This document shows, in pieces, positions 1 through 8,152 of a stretch of 33,594 nucleotides of DNA. Every line of letters starts with the position of its first letter. Position 1 is the first letter of the stretch. Below the pieces are notes generated by a model. That model was not told the origin of the DNA. It saw only the letters and a program-made list of their open reading frames with translations, and did no database searches. The stretch is from Lautropia sp. (GTDB taxonomy: Bacteria > Pseudomonadota > Gammaproteobacteria > Burkholderiales > Burkholderiaceae_E). Location: NCBI GenBank assembly GCA_030532895.1, contig JAUNKF010000013.1, forward strand, positions 1 through 33,594, given 5' to 3'. The position numbers were made by a program, and so were the translations under genes.

Positions 1-83
1 CGGCTACAATGTAGGGCACCGGTTGCGAGCAATCACTTCATTTGTTCGCCAGGGCGGTGGCCCTTTGCACTACCTGACCGCAA

Positions 84-1121
84 ATGAACGAGTCCGTCGA
101 ACCCCAAGTTACTGACACTGCTGCCATTGCCTCTGCCGATTCCTCGCGGCCGGGCGGGGTTGCGGCTGTGCCGACCGGGCAGCATCCGGCCGGTGAAGCA
201 GGTGGGGTTTCCGGGTTGGCGGGGACGCATGAGGCCGGGCTGGACGCCGAGGCCGATGGCGAAGTACCGCTCCTGTCCGAGGTGGTCGAGGTGTCTGAAG
301 GGGCTGAGACTGTGCCGGCCGTCCTTCAGGCCGATGGATCGCTCACGGCCGATCCTGCCGTTGCCCTGGGGCAGCCTCAGGTTGAGAATCATCGGGATCA
401 ACCGTCTGCGCATGCAGTGGCGAGCGAGCCGATGCCATCTTCACCGCCGCCGGCTGATTGGCAGGCCGAGGCACCGGTCGAGGCGCCCCCGGTGTCGGCA
501 GCAGCTGTCGTCCCCGATCTGCCGGCCAAACCGGCCAAGACGCGAAAGCGTCCCAAACCGGGGGAGCGCAGGCTCCAAATCCTGCAGGCACTGGCCGAGA
601 TGCTGGAGCAGCCGAAGGGTGAACGGGTCACGACGGCGGCATTGGCGGCCAAGCTGTCCGTCTCCGAGGCGGCGCTCTATCGGCACTTTGCCAGCAAGGC
701 CCAGATGTTCGAGGGCTTGATCGAGTTCATTGAATCGACGTTGTTCGGGTTGATCAACCAGATCACCCGTGATGAGGAAAATGCACTCGACCAAGTGCAG
801 CAGGTCTTGAATCTGTTGCTGACCTTTGCCGAACGCAATCCTGGCATGACCCGTGTGCTGGTGGGAGATGCGCTGATCAACGAGGACGATCGCCTGCAGC
901 TTCGCATCAATCAGTTGGTCGATCGTCTCGAATTGTCATTGAAACAATGCTACCGGCAGGCGATCGCACAGGGCGGGCTGCCGGAGCAGACCGATGCCGG
1001 TGCGCGAGCTGACCTGGCCCTCTCCTATGTGCTGGGGCGCTGGACGCGATATGCCAAAGGGGGCTTCAAGCGGGTACCGACCGAGAGCTTCACCGCGCAA
1101 TTGGCTTACTTCATTTCCTGA
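84..1121 (+). CDS. slmA: SlmA-like nucleoid occlusion factor (TetR family) with long N-terminal extension
   Basis: In its family SlmA binds specific chromosomal sites and blocks FtsZ ring assembly over the nucleoid. Residues from about 161 to 345 match it end to end from memory: a TetR helix-turn-helix with the segment VSEAALYRHFASK, then IEFIES, then an ERNPGMTRVL segment and the RINQL helix. The first 160 residues are unlike the family: they are rich in Ala, Pro, Glu, Gly and Val, contain no recognisable domain, and end in a basic stretch (KTRKRPKPGERR) just before the DNA-binding domain. E. coli SlmA is about 200 residues long, so this protein is far longer. The ATG at 84 has only a weak ribosome-binding site. 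An internal ATG at 432 (residue 117) is another possible start, but it would still leave an extension. The next gene begins 4 nt downstream. The domain call is firm; the exact start is less certain. Confidence 0.88.
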   Translation: MNESVEPQVTDTAAIASADSSRPGGVAAVPTGQHPAGEAGGVSGLAGTHEAGLDAEADGEVPLLSEVVEVSEGAETVPAVLQADGSLTADPAVALGQPQVENHRDQPSAHAVASEPMPSSPPPADWQAEAPVEAPPVSAAAVVPDLPAKPAKTRKRPKPGERRLQILQALAEMLEQPKGERVTTAALAAKLSVSEAALYRHFASKAQMFEGLIEFIESTLFGLINQITRDEENALDQVQQVLNLLLTFAERNPGMTRVLVGDALINEDDRLQLRINQLVDRLELSLKQCYRQAIAQGGLPEQTDAGARADLALSYVLGRWTRYAKGGFKRVPTESFTAQLAYFIS

Positions 1122-1125
1122 GAGC

Positions 1126-3027
1126 ATGTCTTTGTCAACGAGAAAAAATCGCATATATCGTGTTGTTTGGGGGCTGGTGCTCGCTTGCTCTGTCTGGTTG
1201 GCGGGGCTGTCGCAGGCTTTGGCAGGCTTTCAAATGCATGGCATACCGACGCCGGTGGCAGTCACGCGCGGGTTGGTCGCGGCAGTTGATCGAGACGGAA
1301 ATGACGTCGTGCTGACCTGGTTGCAAGATCATCGGGGGGGGTATGCCCTCTTGATGATCGATGCGGCAACTGGCCGTTCGCAGCAGTTCGCGTTGCCTTT
1401 CAAGCCGGATGGTGGAGAACCTTCGGCGATGATGCTGTCATCGCGTAACCGTTTCTACACGATGTTCAGCGGTTATTTTCTCGAGTTTGATCCTGTTCGC
1501 CGTGGTTTTTCGTTTTGGCACAAGACGATCGACGGCATGGCGATGAGCTTCACGGAAGATGCCCAAGGCCGTATCTGGGCGGCCAATTATCCGGACAACC
1601 GCATCGTGATGTTCGATCCGGGCCGGCGCAAGCTCACGAATTACGGGCCACTGTCGACCGAAACCTGGCGGCAGTATCCGCGCTCGATCGCGGCCGATGC
1701 CGGTGGCTGGATTTATGTGGGGGTGGGCCATGCGGCCTCCCAGATTTATGCACTTGATACCCGGAGCGGAAAGTCCCGGCCCTTGCTGCCCAAGAACCTG
1801 CGTCGGCGTGGCACGGCCGAGGTGGTTCAGTCGACGGCCAACACGGTTTATGCCCAGAATGGCAATACCCGGTACATGCTGTCGAACGGTCAGGTTCATT
1901 CCCTGCCCAAGGGCAGCAACATCACGATGAAGAAGGCGGTGATGACGGGGGCGCAGAACCTGGTTTCCTGGCATTTTCCGTCGGGACGGCAGTTCATTTC
2001 GATCGACATGGAGAAACGCCTGCTCGTGACACGTGTCGGTGGCAACATGGGGAAAAAGCATACGGTTCGCTTCCGTTATGACACGGTAGGTGCCTTGCTG
2101 ACGCAGGTGTGTGCCACGCCCAATGGCAAGGTGTGTGGGGGTACACGCTTTCCGATGCATGTCTTTCAGTATGACCTGAAGACGAAGGCTTTCGATAGCA
2201 GGCTCTTCGACCGGCAGCCCAACGTGATTCAGCCCGGCAGGCAGCAAACTTACGTGGCTGGCTATCCGGAAGGGGGCTTGTTCGTGGCCAACGGTACTGC
2301 ACCGGGCGGATTCAAGCGGTTGGTGACAACCATCCCTGAAATCACTCGCCCGCATGCGCTGGTGGCCTATTCCAAGTGGCCTGTGGTGCTGATGGGGGGG
2401 ACGCCCGACTATGGCAAATCCGGTGGCGGCATGCTGTTCTGGAACACGCGTACCGGACGTTATTCATTGAAGACCCATCATGCGCTGATTCCGTGGCAGT
2501 CGGTGCAATCGATGATCGAGCTGAAAGACGGTCGTATTCTGGTGGGCACCACGACGAAGGCTGGTACGGGTGGTGTGCATGGCAAGGGCAGTGCCTACCT
2601 GTATCTGCTCGATCCTTATTCAGAAAAGATCGTCTGGAAGGAGCAGGTCGTGCCAGGCGCACAGACCATCACCGATCTGGTGCAGCGTGCCGATGGCCTC
2701 GTTTATGGTCTGGCCGACAGCGTCACGCTGTTCACGTTCGATCCGCGCCGTCGTACCGTTGTCTCTCGTGATTATTTCTCGAGGCGTCGACTGGGTGTGA
2801 CCATTTTTGCTCAAGGGACTCGGGCGTTTGTTCCCGTGCCGAATGCAAAGGGAGGGGAGCGGATCTATGTGTTGATGTATGACTGGATTGCCCAGATCGA
2901 CACCAAAACGCATACGCTTCAGCGCGTTGCACGTTCGCCGGTTCACGTGTCGGTGGGTGGCGCTTATCTGAACGGCCGAATCTATTTTGGCTCCACGAGC
3001 CGACTCTATAGTTGGGGTGTACCCTGA
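1126..3027 (+). CDS. Exported beta-propeller (NHL/SMP-30-like) protein of the polysaccharide locus
   Basis: Function unknown. The 633-residue product starts with a basic patch and a hydrophobic stretch (about residues 11-33) ending in ALA before GF, a typical signal peptide without a lipobox cysteine, so it is probably periplasmic or secreted. The rest shows degenerate propeller-type repeats of the form GRIW...IVMFDP, GWIYVG...IYALD, GLVYGL...LFTFDP and GRIYFGS, near residues 145, 195, 520 and 610, similar in style to NHL, SMP-30 or virginiamycin-lyase propellers. Two cysteines lie close together (VCATPNGKVC) and could form a disulfide. I chose the ATG at 1126 over an upstream in-frame GTG because it follows GAGAG, gives a clean signal peptide and avoids a long overlap with slmA. 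Its place just before a capsule-type phosphatase suggests a role in binding, modifying or sensing the polymer, which is inference. Confidence 0.75.
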   Translation: MSLSTRKNRIYRVVWGLVLACSVWLAGLSQALAGFQMHGIPTPVAVTRGLVAAVDRDGNDVVLTWLQDHRGGYALLMIDAATGRSQQFALPFKPDGGEPSAMMLSSRNRFYTMFSGYFLEFDPVRRGFSFWHKTIDGMAMSFTEDAQGRIWAANYPDNRIVMFDPGRRKLTNYGPLSTETWRQYPRSIAADAGGWIYVGVGHAASQIYALDTRSGKSRPLLPKNLRRRGTAEVVQSTANTVYAQNGNTRYMLSNGQVHSLPKGSNITMKKAVMTGAQNLVSWHFPSGRQFISIDMEKRLLVTRVGGNMGKKHTVRFRYDTVGALLTQVCATPNGKVCGGTRFPMHVFQYDLKTKAFDSRLFDRQPNVIQPGRQQTYVAGYPEGGLFVANGTAPGGFKRLVTTIPEITRPHALVAYSKWPVVLMGGTPDYGKSGGGMLFWNTRTGRYSLKTHHALIPWQSVQSMIELKDGRILVGTTTKAGTGGVHGKGSAYLYLLDPYSEKIVWKEQVVPGAQTITDLVQRADGLVYGLADSVTLFTFDPRRRTVVSRDYFSRRRLGVTIFAQGTRAFVPVPNAKGGERIYVLMYDWIAQIDTKTHTLQRVARSPVHVSVGGAYLNGRIYFGSTSRLYSWGVP

Positions 3028-3044
3028 GGCGTTGTGCCTCTTTT
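3026..3044 (+). terminator. Possible small attenuator hairpin between propeller gene and cpsB-like gene
   Basis: GAGGC (3026-3030) pairs perfectly with GCCTC (3036-3040) around a 5-nt loop, followed directly by TTTT. The hairpin starts within the stop codon of the propeller gene and ends 6 nt before the next ATG, where no Shine-Dalgarno sequence is visible. The stem is short, so it may only partly terminate or may affect initiation. Confidence 0.3.
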
Positions 3045-3049
3045 ATCTG

Positions 3050-3880
3050 ATGATCGATTTACATTGCCATTTGCTGCCTGAAGTCGACGATGGTGCCCGT
3101 TCGATGGAGGATGCCCTTTTTCTGGCGCGTGCCGCGGTGGAGCAGGGGATCAAGGCAGCTGTGCTGACGCCGCACATTCATCCGGGCGTTTTCGATAATC
3201 GACATTCGTCGTTGCGCCCTGTGTTTGAGCGTTATCGTCAGGCGCTTGCCGAGGCGGGTATCCCGCTGGCTGTGTATCTGGGGGCTGAAGTGCATCTGCA
3301 TCCCGACATGTTCAGCCTCTGGGAACGATACGAGTTGCCGATCATTGGCTGGTGGGAAGGTCAGCCGCTGGTGCTACTTGAGTTCCCGGATGGTAGCCTG
3401 CCCCCTGGCTCCGAAATGGCCTGCCGAATGTCGGAAGAGCGCGGTTTTCGCTGGATCATTGCACATCCGGAGCGGAACAAGGCCGTCATGCGGGATCCGG
3501 AACGGATTTTGCCTTTTGTCGATGCTGGTTGCCTGTTGCAGTTGACAGCTGCTTCGGTCACCGGCGCCTTTGGTTCGGCTGCAGCCCGCACTGCACATCT
3601 GTTGCTGTCGTGGGGCGTGGTCGATGTGGTGGCGAGTGATGCACACAATCTGGCGCATCGTCCACCTGTCATGCAGGAAGCGCGTGCTTTTTTGACTCAG
3701 CGCTATGGGCCAGCCGTGGCGTATCGGTTGACGGAAGACATGCCGTTGCGACTGATTCGGGAGCGTAGCGATTTCGAGCCGTTGGCTGGGGTCTCAGGCG
3801 GGTTGGCGTCACCAGATCCTGCTTCGTCGTCGCCACGTCAGCCCGGTGATTTTTCAGGGGGCCGTCCGGCGCGAGGCTGA
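3050..3880 (+). CDS. PHP-family tyrosine-protein phosphatase (CpsB/YwqE type), copy 1
   Basis: Predicted metal-dependent phosphotyrosine phosphatase that dephosphorylates the tyrosine cluster of a capsule kinase such as the Wzc-type protein encoded at 13878-16133. The 276-residue product has the PHP metal ligands in order: H5 and H7 in DLHCH, the DDGA segment, H42 in TPHIH, E80 in GAEVH, H139 in AHPERNK, and D197/H199 in SDAHN. The ATG at 3050 places the DLHCH motif at the extreme N-terminus, as in YwqE and CpsB; earlier in-frame codons overlap the propeller gene. After about residue 245 there is a Ser/Pro/Gly-rich tail absent from the second copy at 16185. No ribosome-binding site is visible, so translation may depend on the upstream gene. 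It converges on the hydrolase gene ending at 4050. Confidence 0.88.
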   Translation: MIDLHCHLLPEVDDGARSMEDALFLARAAVEQGIKAAVLTPHIHPGVFDNRHSSLRPVFERYRQALAEAGIPLAVYLGAEVHLHPDMFSLWERYELPIIGWWEGQPLVLLEFPDGSLPPGSEMACRMSEERGFRWIIAHPERNKAVMRDPERILPFVDAGCLLQLTAASVTGAFGSAAARTAHLLLSWGVVDVVASDAHNLAHRPPVMQEARAFLTQRYGPAVAYRLTEDMPLRLIRERSDFEPLAGVSGGLASPDPASSSPRQPGDFSGGRPARG

Positions 3881-4049
3881 AATCCATGCTGCCGACCGGA
3901 CTGGGGCTGGCCTGTGTGTGGGCCGTGGGCCGTATGGGTGGATGATCGATATTGATGCCCTGCCAAAAATTCGGCCCTGGCGCCTTTGCCACGCCTGTTG
4001 GTGGGCAAGATCAGCGGGCCAGCTTCACGTGTTGCCGGTGTGTCTCGTC

Positions 4050-4904
4050 TCAGCGTGTAATTTGCTGAAGCAGCAGCTGGCGCGCTGAGAGTTGGGTGAA
4101 CGAGTGATCGGTATCCGGCAGGAGCTCCACCCTGAAATGGGGATGTTCCAGACAGGGTTGAAAAATCTGCCGCTTGTGCATCCAGAAGTCGAAGCGCCCC
4201 ATCAGCGTGCTGGCATAGATCAGGTTGACATGAACCCCTCGTTTGAGCAGGGTGGCCAGGTCGGCTGTGAAGGCTTCGCGTCGGGGCGGGGGTGTACCGC
4301 TTTCTTCGGCAATGCCGGGATTGGGCAATGTGTTGCTTGCCTCTGAGCCGGCTTGTGTCTTCAGCCGATAGCGCAGGATTTCATGGATGCGGGGGATCGC
4401 GCGTCTGAGGCCGTACTCCGAGAGGCGGCGCATGATCCGAAGCGGGCGGGAGAGCGCGTTCGGATAGTAGTATGGCTCGATCAGGGTCAGGCCGGTGACG
4501 CGCGTGTCTTTGAGGGCGATCTTGAGGCCCAGCTCAGCGCCAGAACAGAAACCGATGATCTGGAAGGTGGTAGGGGAGCAGGGGGTGGAGGCCAACTGGG
4601 TCATGGCGGCCGTGATGGCGTTCAGTTCTTGTGCTTCCCGAGGCAAATTGCTTCGGGTGAAGCCGCTGTCACCGAGACCTGGCAGGTCGAAGCGTATGGC
4701 GGGGATGCCGTGCAGGGCCGCATGCCGTGCCAGATCGACATTGAGGCGGTGAGGGCCAACGCGTGAGAGCACGCCGGCGTTGAACAGGATGAGGCCAGGA
4801 GACGGCGTCAAGGGGGGGGAGACCGGCAGGCTCAATGTGCCGATCAGACAATGGTCGGGGCCGAAGCGAATGGTTCTTTCGGTGTAATGATCTTGGCTGC
4901 TCAC
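4050..4904 (-). CDS. Alpha/beta-fold hydrolase with Cys at the nucleophile position (exosortase-A-associated hydrolase 1-like)
   Basis: Predicted cytoplasmic alpha/beta hydrolase of 284 residues. An FNAG segment near residue 41 would form the oxyanion-hole strand, RFDLPGLGDSG lies near residue 71, and the nucleophile elbow reads GFCSG with Cys120 where most hydrolases have Ser. A DTDHSF segment near the C-terminus supplies the likely catalytic His. The arrangement, including a GxC elbow, resembles my recollection of the hydrolase-1 family found beside exosortases in EPS loci, but no exosortase is present here. The GTG start at 4904 overlaps the preceding gene's stop as GTGA, so the two are translationally coupled; a longer reading frame upstream is not needed. 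Likely substrate is an acylated sugar or carrier-linked intermediate, which is inference. Last gene of the minus-strand operon. Confidence 0.75.
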   Translation of the reverse strand: MSSQDHYTERTIRFGPDHCLIGTLSLPVSPPLTPSPGLILFNAGVLSRVGPHRLNVDLARHAALHGIPAIRFDLPGLGDSGFTRSNLPREAQELNAITAAMTQLASTPCSPTTFQIIGFCSGAELGLKIALKDTRVTGLTLIEPYYYPNALSRPLRIMRRLSEYGLRRAIPRIHEILRYRLKTQAGSEASNTLPNPGIAEESGTPPPRREAFTADLATLLKRGVHVNLIYASTLMGRFDFWMHKRQIFQPCLEHPHFRVELLPDTDHSFTQLSARQLLLQQITR

Positions 4905-5740
4905 GGGATGGCCTTGATGCAGAGGGCGGTCAGATCGTTGATGGTCTGGTCGGGTACCCACTGGTTGCCCAGTGCCGTGTTCGAGGCCCATTCGATGCTG
5001 CTGTTCTGCGGGCTTGCCTCGATACGGATGTCTTCACCGGCACGTGCCATAAAGGCATCGTAACCGGGCTGCGTTGGATGGGTGACCAGGTGAATGGGGA
5101 TGCCTTCGGGCAGTGTTAGCGTCTCGGGTTGAATGGCATGAATGCGCCGGCGCAGGTGCATGGGCAAGCGGAAACCAAGCGCTTCGTCGGTAGCATCGGC
5201 CCGTCGCGTCCAGTATTCATGCATCTTGCTCAGATGCTTCAGGTAGGCACGGCCGTCGAGGACGGGATCCCACAGAATCAGGCTGACGGGCAGCGAGGTT
5301 CTGGGCACTTCGGCGGTGGTTTGCAGCGCCAGGGTGGCGCCTAGCCCCAGCCCGAGCCAGATGGTCTGCTGGCAGCCGGTCTGCTTGCGCAGCAATTGGT
5401 CGGCTCGCAGGATGTCGTGCCGCCAACGGCTCATCCGCCCTTGTCCGTCTTCACCCGGTGAATCGCCGGTGGCGTGGTAATCGAAGCGAAGACTGGGTAG
5501 GCTCTGCCGGCCCAGGCGCTCGGAGAGGATTCTCATGGCCCGTTGGGCACGGATGGCTTCCTGACCGAAGGGGTTGCAGAGCAGCACGGCCAAAAGGCGG
5601 TTGGTGGCGGGCTGGAGCAGACCGGCAAGTGCTTCACCACCACTGCGAATACGGACGGGTTGCACGAAGGACAGCCGTGCGCGAGCATGGGGCGGCGTGT
5701 CGCCGGCTGGCTGCATGAGGGGGCTGTCCGCGAGGTTCAT
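4901..5740 (-). CDS. Alpha/beta-fold hydrolase-like protein lacking the nucleophile residue (hydrolase 2-like)
   Basis: A 279-residue alpha/beta-hydrolase-like protein. It has the strand LLCNPFGQE near residue 53, then RFDYHATGDSPG near residue 85 (the RFDxxxxGDS signature shared with the adjacent hydrolase), but the elbow reads GLGLG with Gly132 in place of Ser or Cys. WDPVLDG follows after the next strand. This matches my memory of the hydrolase-2 family linked to EPS and exosortase loci, which likewise lacks a classical GxSxG elbow. It may be a non-catalytic partner of the hydrolase encoded immediately downstream, to which it is coupled by a 4-nt overlap. The ATG at 5740 overlaps the wecB stop as ATGA, which supports this start over an upstream extension. 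Confidence 0.72.
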   Translation of the reverse strand: MNLADSPLMQPAGDTPPHARARLSFVQPVRIRSGGEALAGLLQPATNRLLAVLLCNPFGQEAIRAQRAMRILSERLGRQSLPSLRFDYHATGDSPGEDGQGRMSRWRHDILRADQLLRKQTGCQQTIWLGLGLGATLALQTTAEVPRTSLPVSLILWDPVLDGRAYLKHLSKMHEYWTRRADATDEALGFRLPMHLRRRIHAIQPETLTLPEGIPIHLVTHPTQPGYDAFMARAGEDIRIEASPQNSSIEWASNTALGNQWVPDQTINDLTALCIKAIP

Positions 5741-6855
5741 CGTGCAAAGGCCGGGTAGGCGGTGATGATGTCCAGAATCCGTTCGGCGGCCTGGCCGTCC
5801 CAGAGTTGCGGGCGACGCGGGGATGGCGGGCTGGCCAGTGCCTGACGAGCCACTGTCAGGATGCGGGCCGGATCGGAGCTGGCCAAGAGGTTGGTGCCGT
5901 CGGTGATGGTGACAGGACGCTCGGTGCTGTCGCGCATGGTGACGCATCGTACGCCCAGTGCGCTGCTTTCTTCCTGCAGGCCGCCGCTGTCGGTCAGGAT
6001 GACTTCGGCATCTTTCCAGAGGCTCAGAAACTCCATGTAGGACAGCGGTGGCGCCGTGTGGATGTTGGGGCCGAGATCGATACCGTTTTCGTCGATTCTG
6101 GCCTGGGTTCGGGGGTGAATCGGGAAGACCAGCGGAATGTCTTCGGCCAGCGTCTTCAGGGCTCCGATGATGCCGGCCAGTTTCGTTGGGTCATCCACAT
6201 TGCCTGGGCGGTGCATGGTGACCACGCCATAAGGCTTGCCACCCATCGATTCGCGCAACTCGGTGCCACGGCCTCCTGCGGCAGGATCCTGGTTCAGGCG
6301 TTCAACCTGGTAGAACAGGTTGTCGATCATCACGTTGCCGACGAAGTGGATGCGTGATTCCGGGTGGCCTTCACGCAGCAACGCCTCACGCCCCGATGGT
6401 TCGGTCACGAACAACAGGTCGGAAATGGCATCGGTGGCGAGGCGGTTGATTTCTTCGGGCATGGCACGGTCATTGGAGCGTAGCCCGGCTTCGACGTGGA
6501 TCAGCGTGCAAAGCATCTTCTTGGCCACGATGGCAGCGGCCAGGGTCGAGTTGACATCGCCCACCACCAGAACCCCGTCGGCAGGATGCTGGCGCAGCTC
6601 TTCTTCCATCGCCACCATGACACGGGCCGTGACTTCCGCCTGACTGGTGCCACCGCAGTTCAGGGCGGTGTTGGGTGCCGGAATGCCCAGCTCATCGAAG
6701 AAGACTTTGTTCATGCCGGGCGCATTGTGCTGGCCGGTGTCGACAAGGCGGTAGCGGATGCGGTCACGGCGCTTCTCAAAGGCCCGAATCAGCGGGGCGA
6801 TCTTCATGAAGTTGGGCCGGGCACCGGCTACGATGGTGATTTGGGTGGTTTGCAT
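5737..6855 (-). CDS. wecB: UDP-N-acetylglucosamine 2-epimerase (non-hydrolysing)
   Basis: Interconverts UDP-GlcNAc and UDP-ManNAc in the cytoplasm, supplying ManNAc for the surface polymer. The 372-residue product is standard length and has the family motifs: GARPNFMKIAPL with R13 and K18, TGQH near residue 40, GDVNST with D100, HVEAGLRS with E122, MHRPGNVD with H215, and TDSGGLQEES towards the C-terminus, which together build the UDP-binding cleft and active site. The ATG at 6855 puts the first Rossmann strand at the N-terminus; no strong ribosome-binding site precedes it. It lies 95 bp after the WecG/TagA-like gene and overlaps the first hydrolase gene by 4 nt. No UDP-ManNAc dehydrogenase (wecC) is in the window, so ManNAc rather than ManNAcA is the likelier product used here. 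Confidence 0.95.
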   Translation of the reverse strand: MQTTQITIVAGARPNFMKIAPLIRAFEKRRDRIRYRLVDTGQHNAPGMNKVFFDELGIPAPNTALNCGGTSQAEVTARVMVAMEEELRQHPADGVLVVGDVNSTLAAAIVAKKMLCTLIHVEAGLRSNDRAMPEEINRLATDAISDLLFVTEPSGREALLREGHPESRIHFVGNVMIDNLFYQVERLNQDPAAGGRGTELRESMGGKPYGVVTMHRPGNVDDPTKLAGIIGALKTLAEDIPLVFPIHPRTQARIDENGIDLGPNIHTAPPLSYMEFLSLWKDAEVILTDSGGLQEESSALGVRCVTMRDSTERPVTITDGTNLLASSDPARILTVARQALASPPSPRRPQLWDGQAAERILDIITAYPAFAR

Positions 6856-6950
6856 CGAGACTGTCGAAATGGGTAAGGGGGTGATAGGCTTAGAAGGATG
6901 TCCGGATAGCGTGATGCAGGCATGACCGGCATCAGCGCCGGTCGAGTGGA

Positions 6951-7766
6951 TCAGCTGCGTTTCGAGCCGCTGGGCAAGAGTCGCTCCTTGATCAGCAGGC
7001 CCATGAATTTGGGCAGGGCCAGCTGACGACGCCAGCGATGGGGCTGACGCACGAGGCGATACAGCCATTCGAGGCCGATTTTGCGGTAGAAGGCCGGGGC
7101 ACGGAGGGCGGTGCCCGACAGCACATCGATGGTGCCCCCCACGCCCTGGAAGAGTCCAACAGGCAGGTGTGAACCGATCTCGGCCATCCATTGTTCCTGA
7201 CGGGGGCTGCCCAGGCCGACGAAGACGATGTCCGGGCGGGCGGCCTTGATGCGGGCCGGTACCGAGTCGGCAAGCTCGGGGTCGTCGAGGCGTTCGAGGT
7301 CGGCCACGGTGCCAGGTGCCATGAAGCCGTGACTTGAGCCGGCGATGCGCAGCTTGGGCCATCGGCGACGGATGGTTTCCAGGGCGCCGGCATTCGATTC
7401 GGGCGAGGCACCGTAAACATAGATGGACAAGCCTTCACGTTCGGCGCGTTCGCACAGTGCGGGCATCAGGTCGGAGCCTGGTACCCGGTGCATGCGCACG
7501 CCGTTGAGCACGAGCGACGCGATGGCGGTGCCGATACCGTCCGGGATCAGGATGTTGGCCTTTTGCAGCAGCGCGCGGATTTTCGGGTCATGCCAGGACT
7601 GAACGGATTTTTCAGGATTCATGGCGAACACCAGGGCGGGGGGGCGGGTTTCGTCCTCACGGTGGGCCTTCACCCAGCTGATGCAACGGTCTGCCACGTC
7701 ATCGAAGAGCAGCAGGCTGACATCCTGGTGGAAAAGTCGGGTTGTTGGTACGGGTGGCGTGTTCAT
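6951..7766 (-). CDS. WecG/TagA/CpsF family glycosyltransferase (GT26)
   Basis: Predicted to add the second sugar, typically ManNAc or ManNAcA, to HexNAc-diphospho-undecaprenol on the cytoplasmic face of the inner membrane. The 271-residue product has the family hallmarks: MNPEKSV near residue 49, IPDGIGTA with the presumed catalytic D76, YVYGASPESN near 116, GLGSPRQEQWM in the second half, and GVGGTIDVLSG followed by a basic, aromatic C-terminal helix region (WLYRLVRQPHRWRRQ) that in the family mediates membrane association. Next to wecB and opposite a wecA-type gene, the likely substrate is UDP-ManNAc, as for TagA; this is inference because wecC is absent. The ATG at 7766 is chosen because homology starts shortly after it. 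A 386-bp gap separates it from the upstream polymerase-like gene. Confidence 0.88.
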   Translation of the reverse strand: MNTPPVPTTRLFHQDVSLLLFDDVADRCISWVKAHREDETRPPALVFAMNPEKSVQSWHDPKIRALLQKANILIPDGIGTAIASLVLNGVRMHRVPGSDLMPALCERAEREGLSIYVYGASPESNAGALETIRRRWPKLRIAGSSHGFMAPGTVADLERLDDPELADSVPARIKAARPDIVFVGLGSPRQEQWMAEIGSHLPVGLFQGVGGTIDVLSGTALRAPAFYRKIGLEWLYRLVRQPHRWRRQLALPKFMGLLIKERLLPSGSKRS

Positions 7767-8152
7767 GGTGCTCTCACGAATGGCGGCATGAAACCTGGGT
7801 GCGATTCGGAGCAGCCCCGCTGCGATTGGCCCCCTGGCAAGGCATGGCTTGGCGCCAAAGCCGTTGCTGTCGGAGCGGAAGCATCCTGAAAAGGTACGAC
7901 CAGGTGAATGAAAGGGTATGGCAGGCTTGGGGGGCGGGCACGGCAACTCGGCAGGCACGGTAAGGCCGGCCAAGGCAGGGACGATCTGTGATCAGGTCTG
8001 CCGTTTGAATGGGATGCTGGCGCGCCATCAGGAAAGATGGCGAGAGATCCTGTCTGTCAGGCATGCCCGTCCCGAACGCAAGCTACCTGATGGCGTCGGG
8101 TCTCTTGCGTTTCCATGCGCTGATGCGGGGCATTATATTGAAAGTATGGCCA
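7767..8152. other. Non-coding gap inside the minus-strand polysaccharide operon
   Basis: This 386-bp stretch separates two genes of an otherwise compact operon. I see no convincing gene in it. It holds a perfect 7-bp inverted repeat (CGCCATC at 8023-8029, GATGGCG at 8036-8042, 6-nt loop) and, on the minus strand, a consensus-like TATAAT at 8137-8132. It may be a leader or an internal promoter for the WecG/TagA-like gene. Confidence 0.5.
8132..8137 (-). promoter_or_regulatory. Possible -10 element of an internal promoter
   Basis: The minus strand reads TATAAT here, 366 bp before the WecG/TagA-like start codon. No good -35 hexamer lies at 16-18 nt spacing (TTGATG is only 13 nt away), so the call is weak. 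Confidence 0.22.

Noticed and set aside
1-83. TACAAT at 5-10 as a slmA promoter -10
   Set aside because: The matching -35 would lie outside the window, so it cannot be judged.
3846-4088. A short plus-strand open frame between the phosphatase and hydrolase genes
   Set aside because: It overlaps the ends of two well-supported genes and has no ribosome-binding site or recognisable content.
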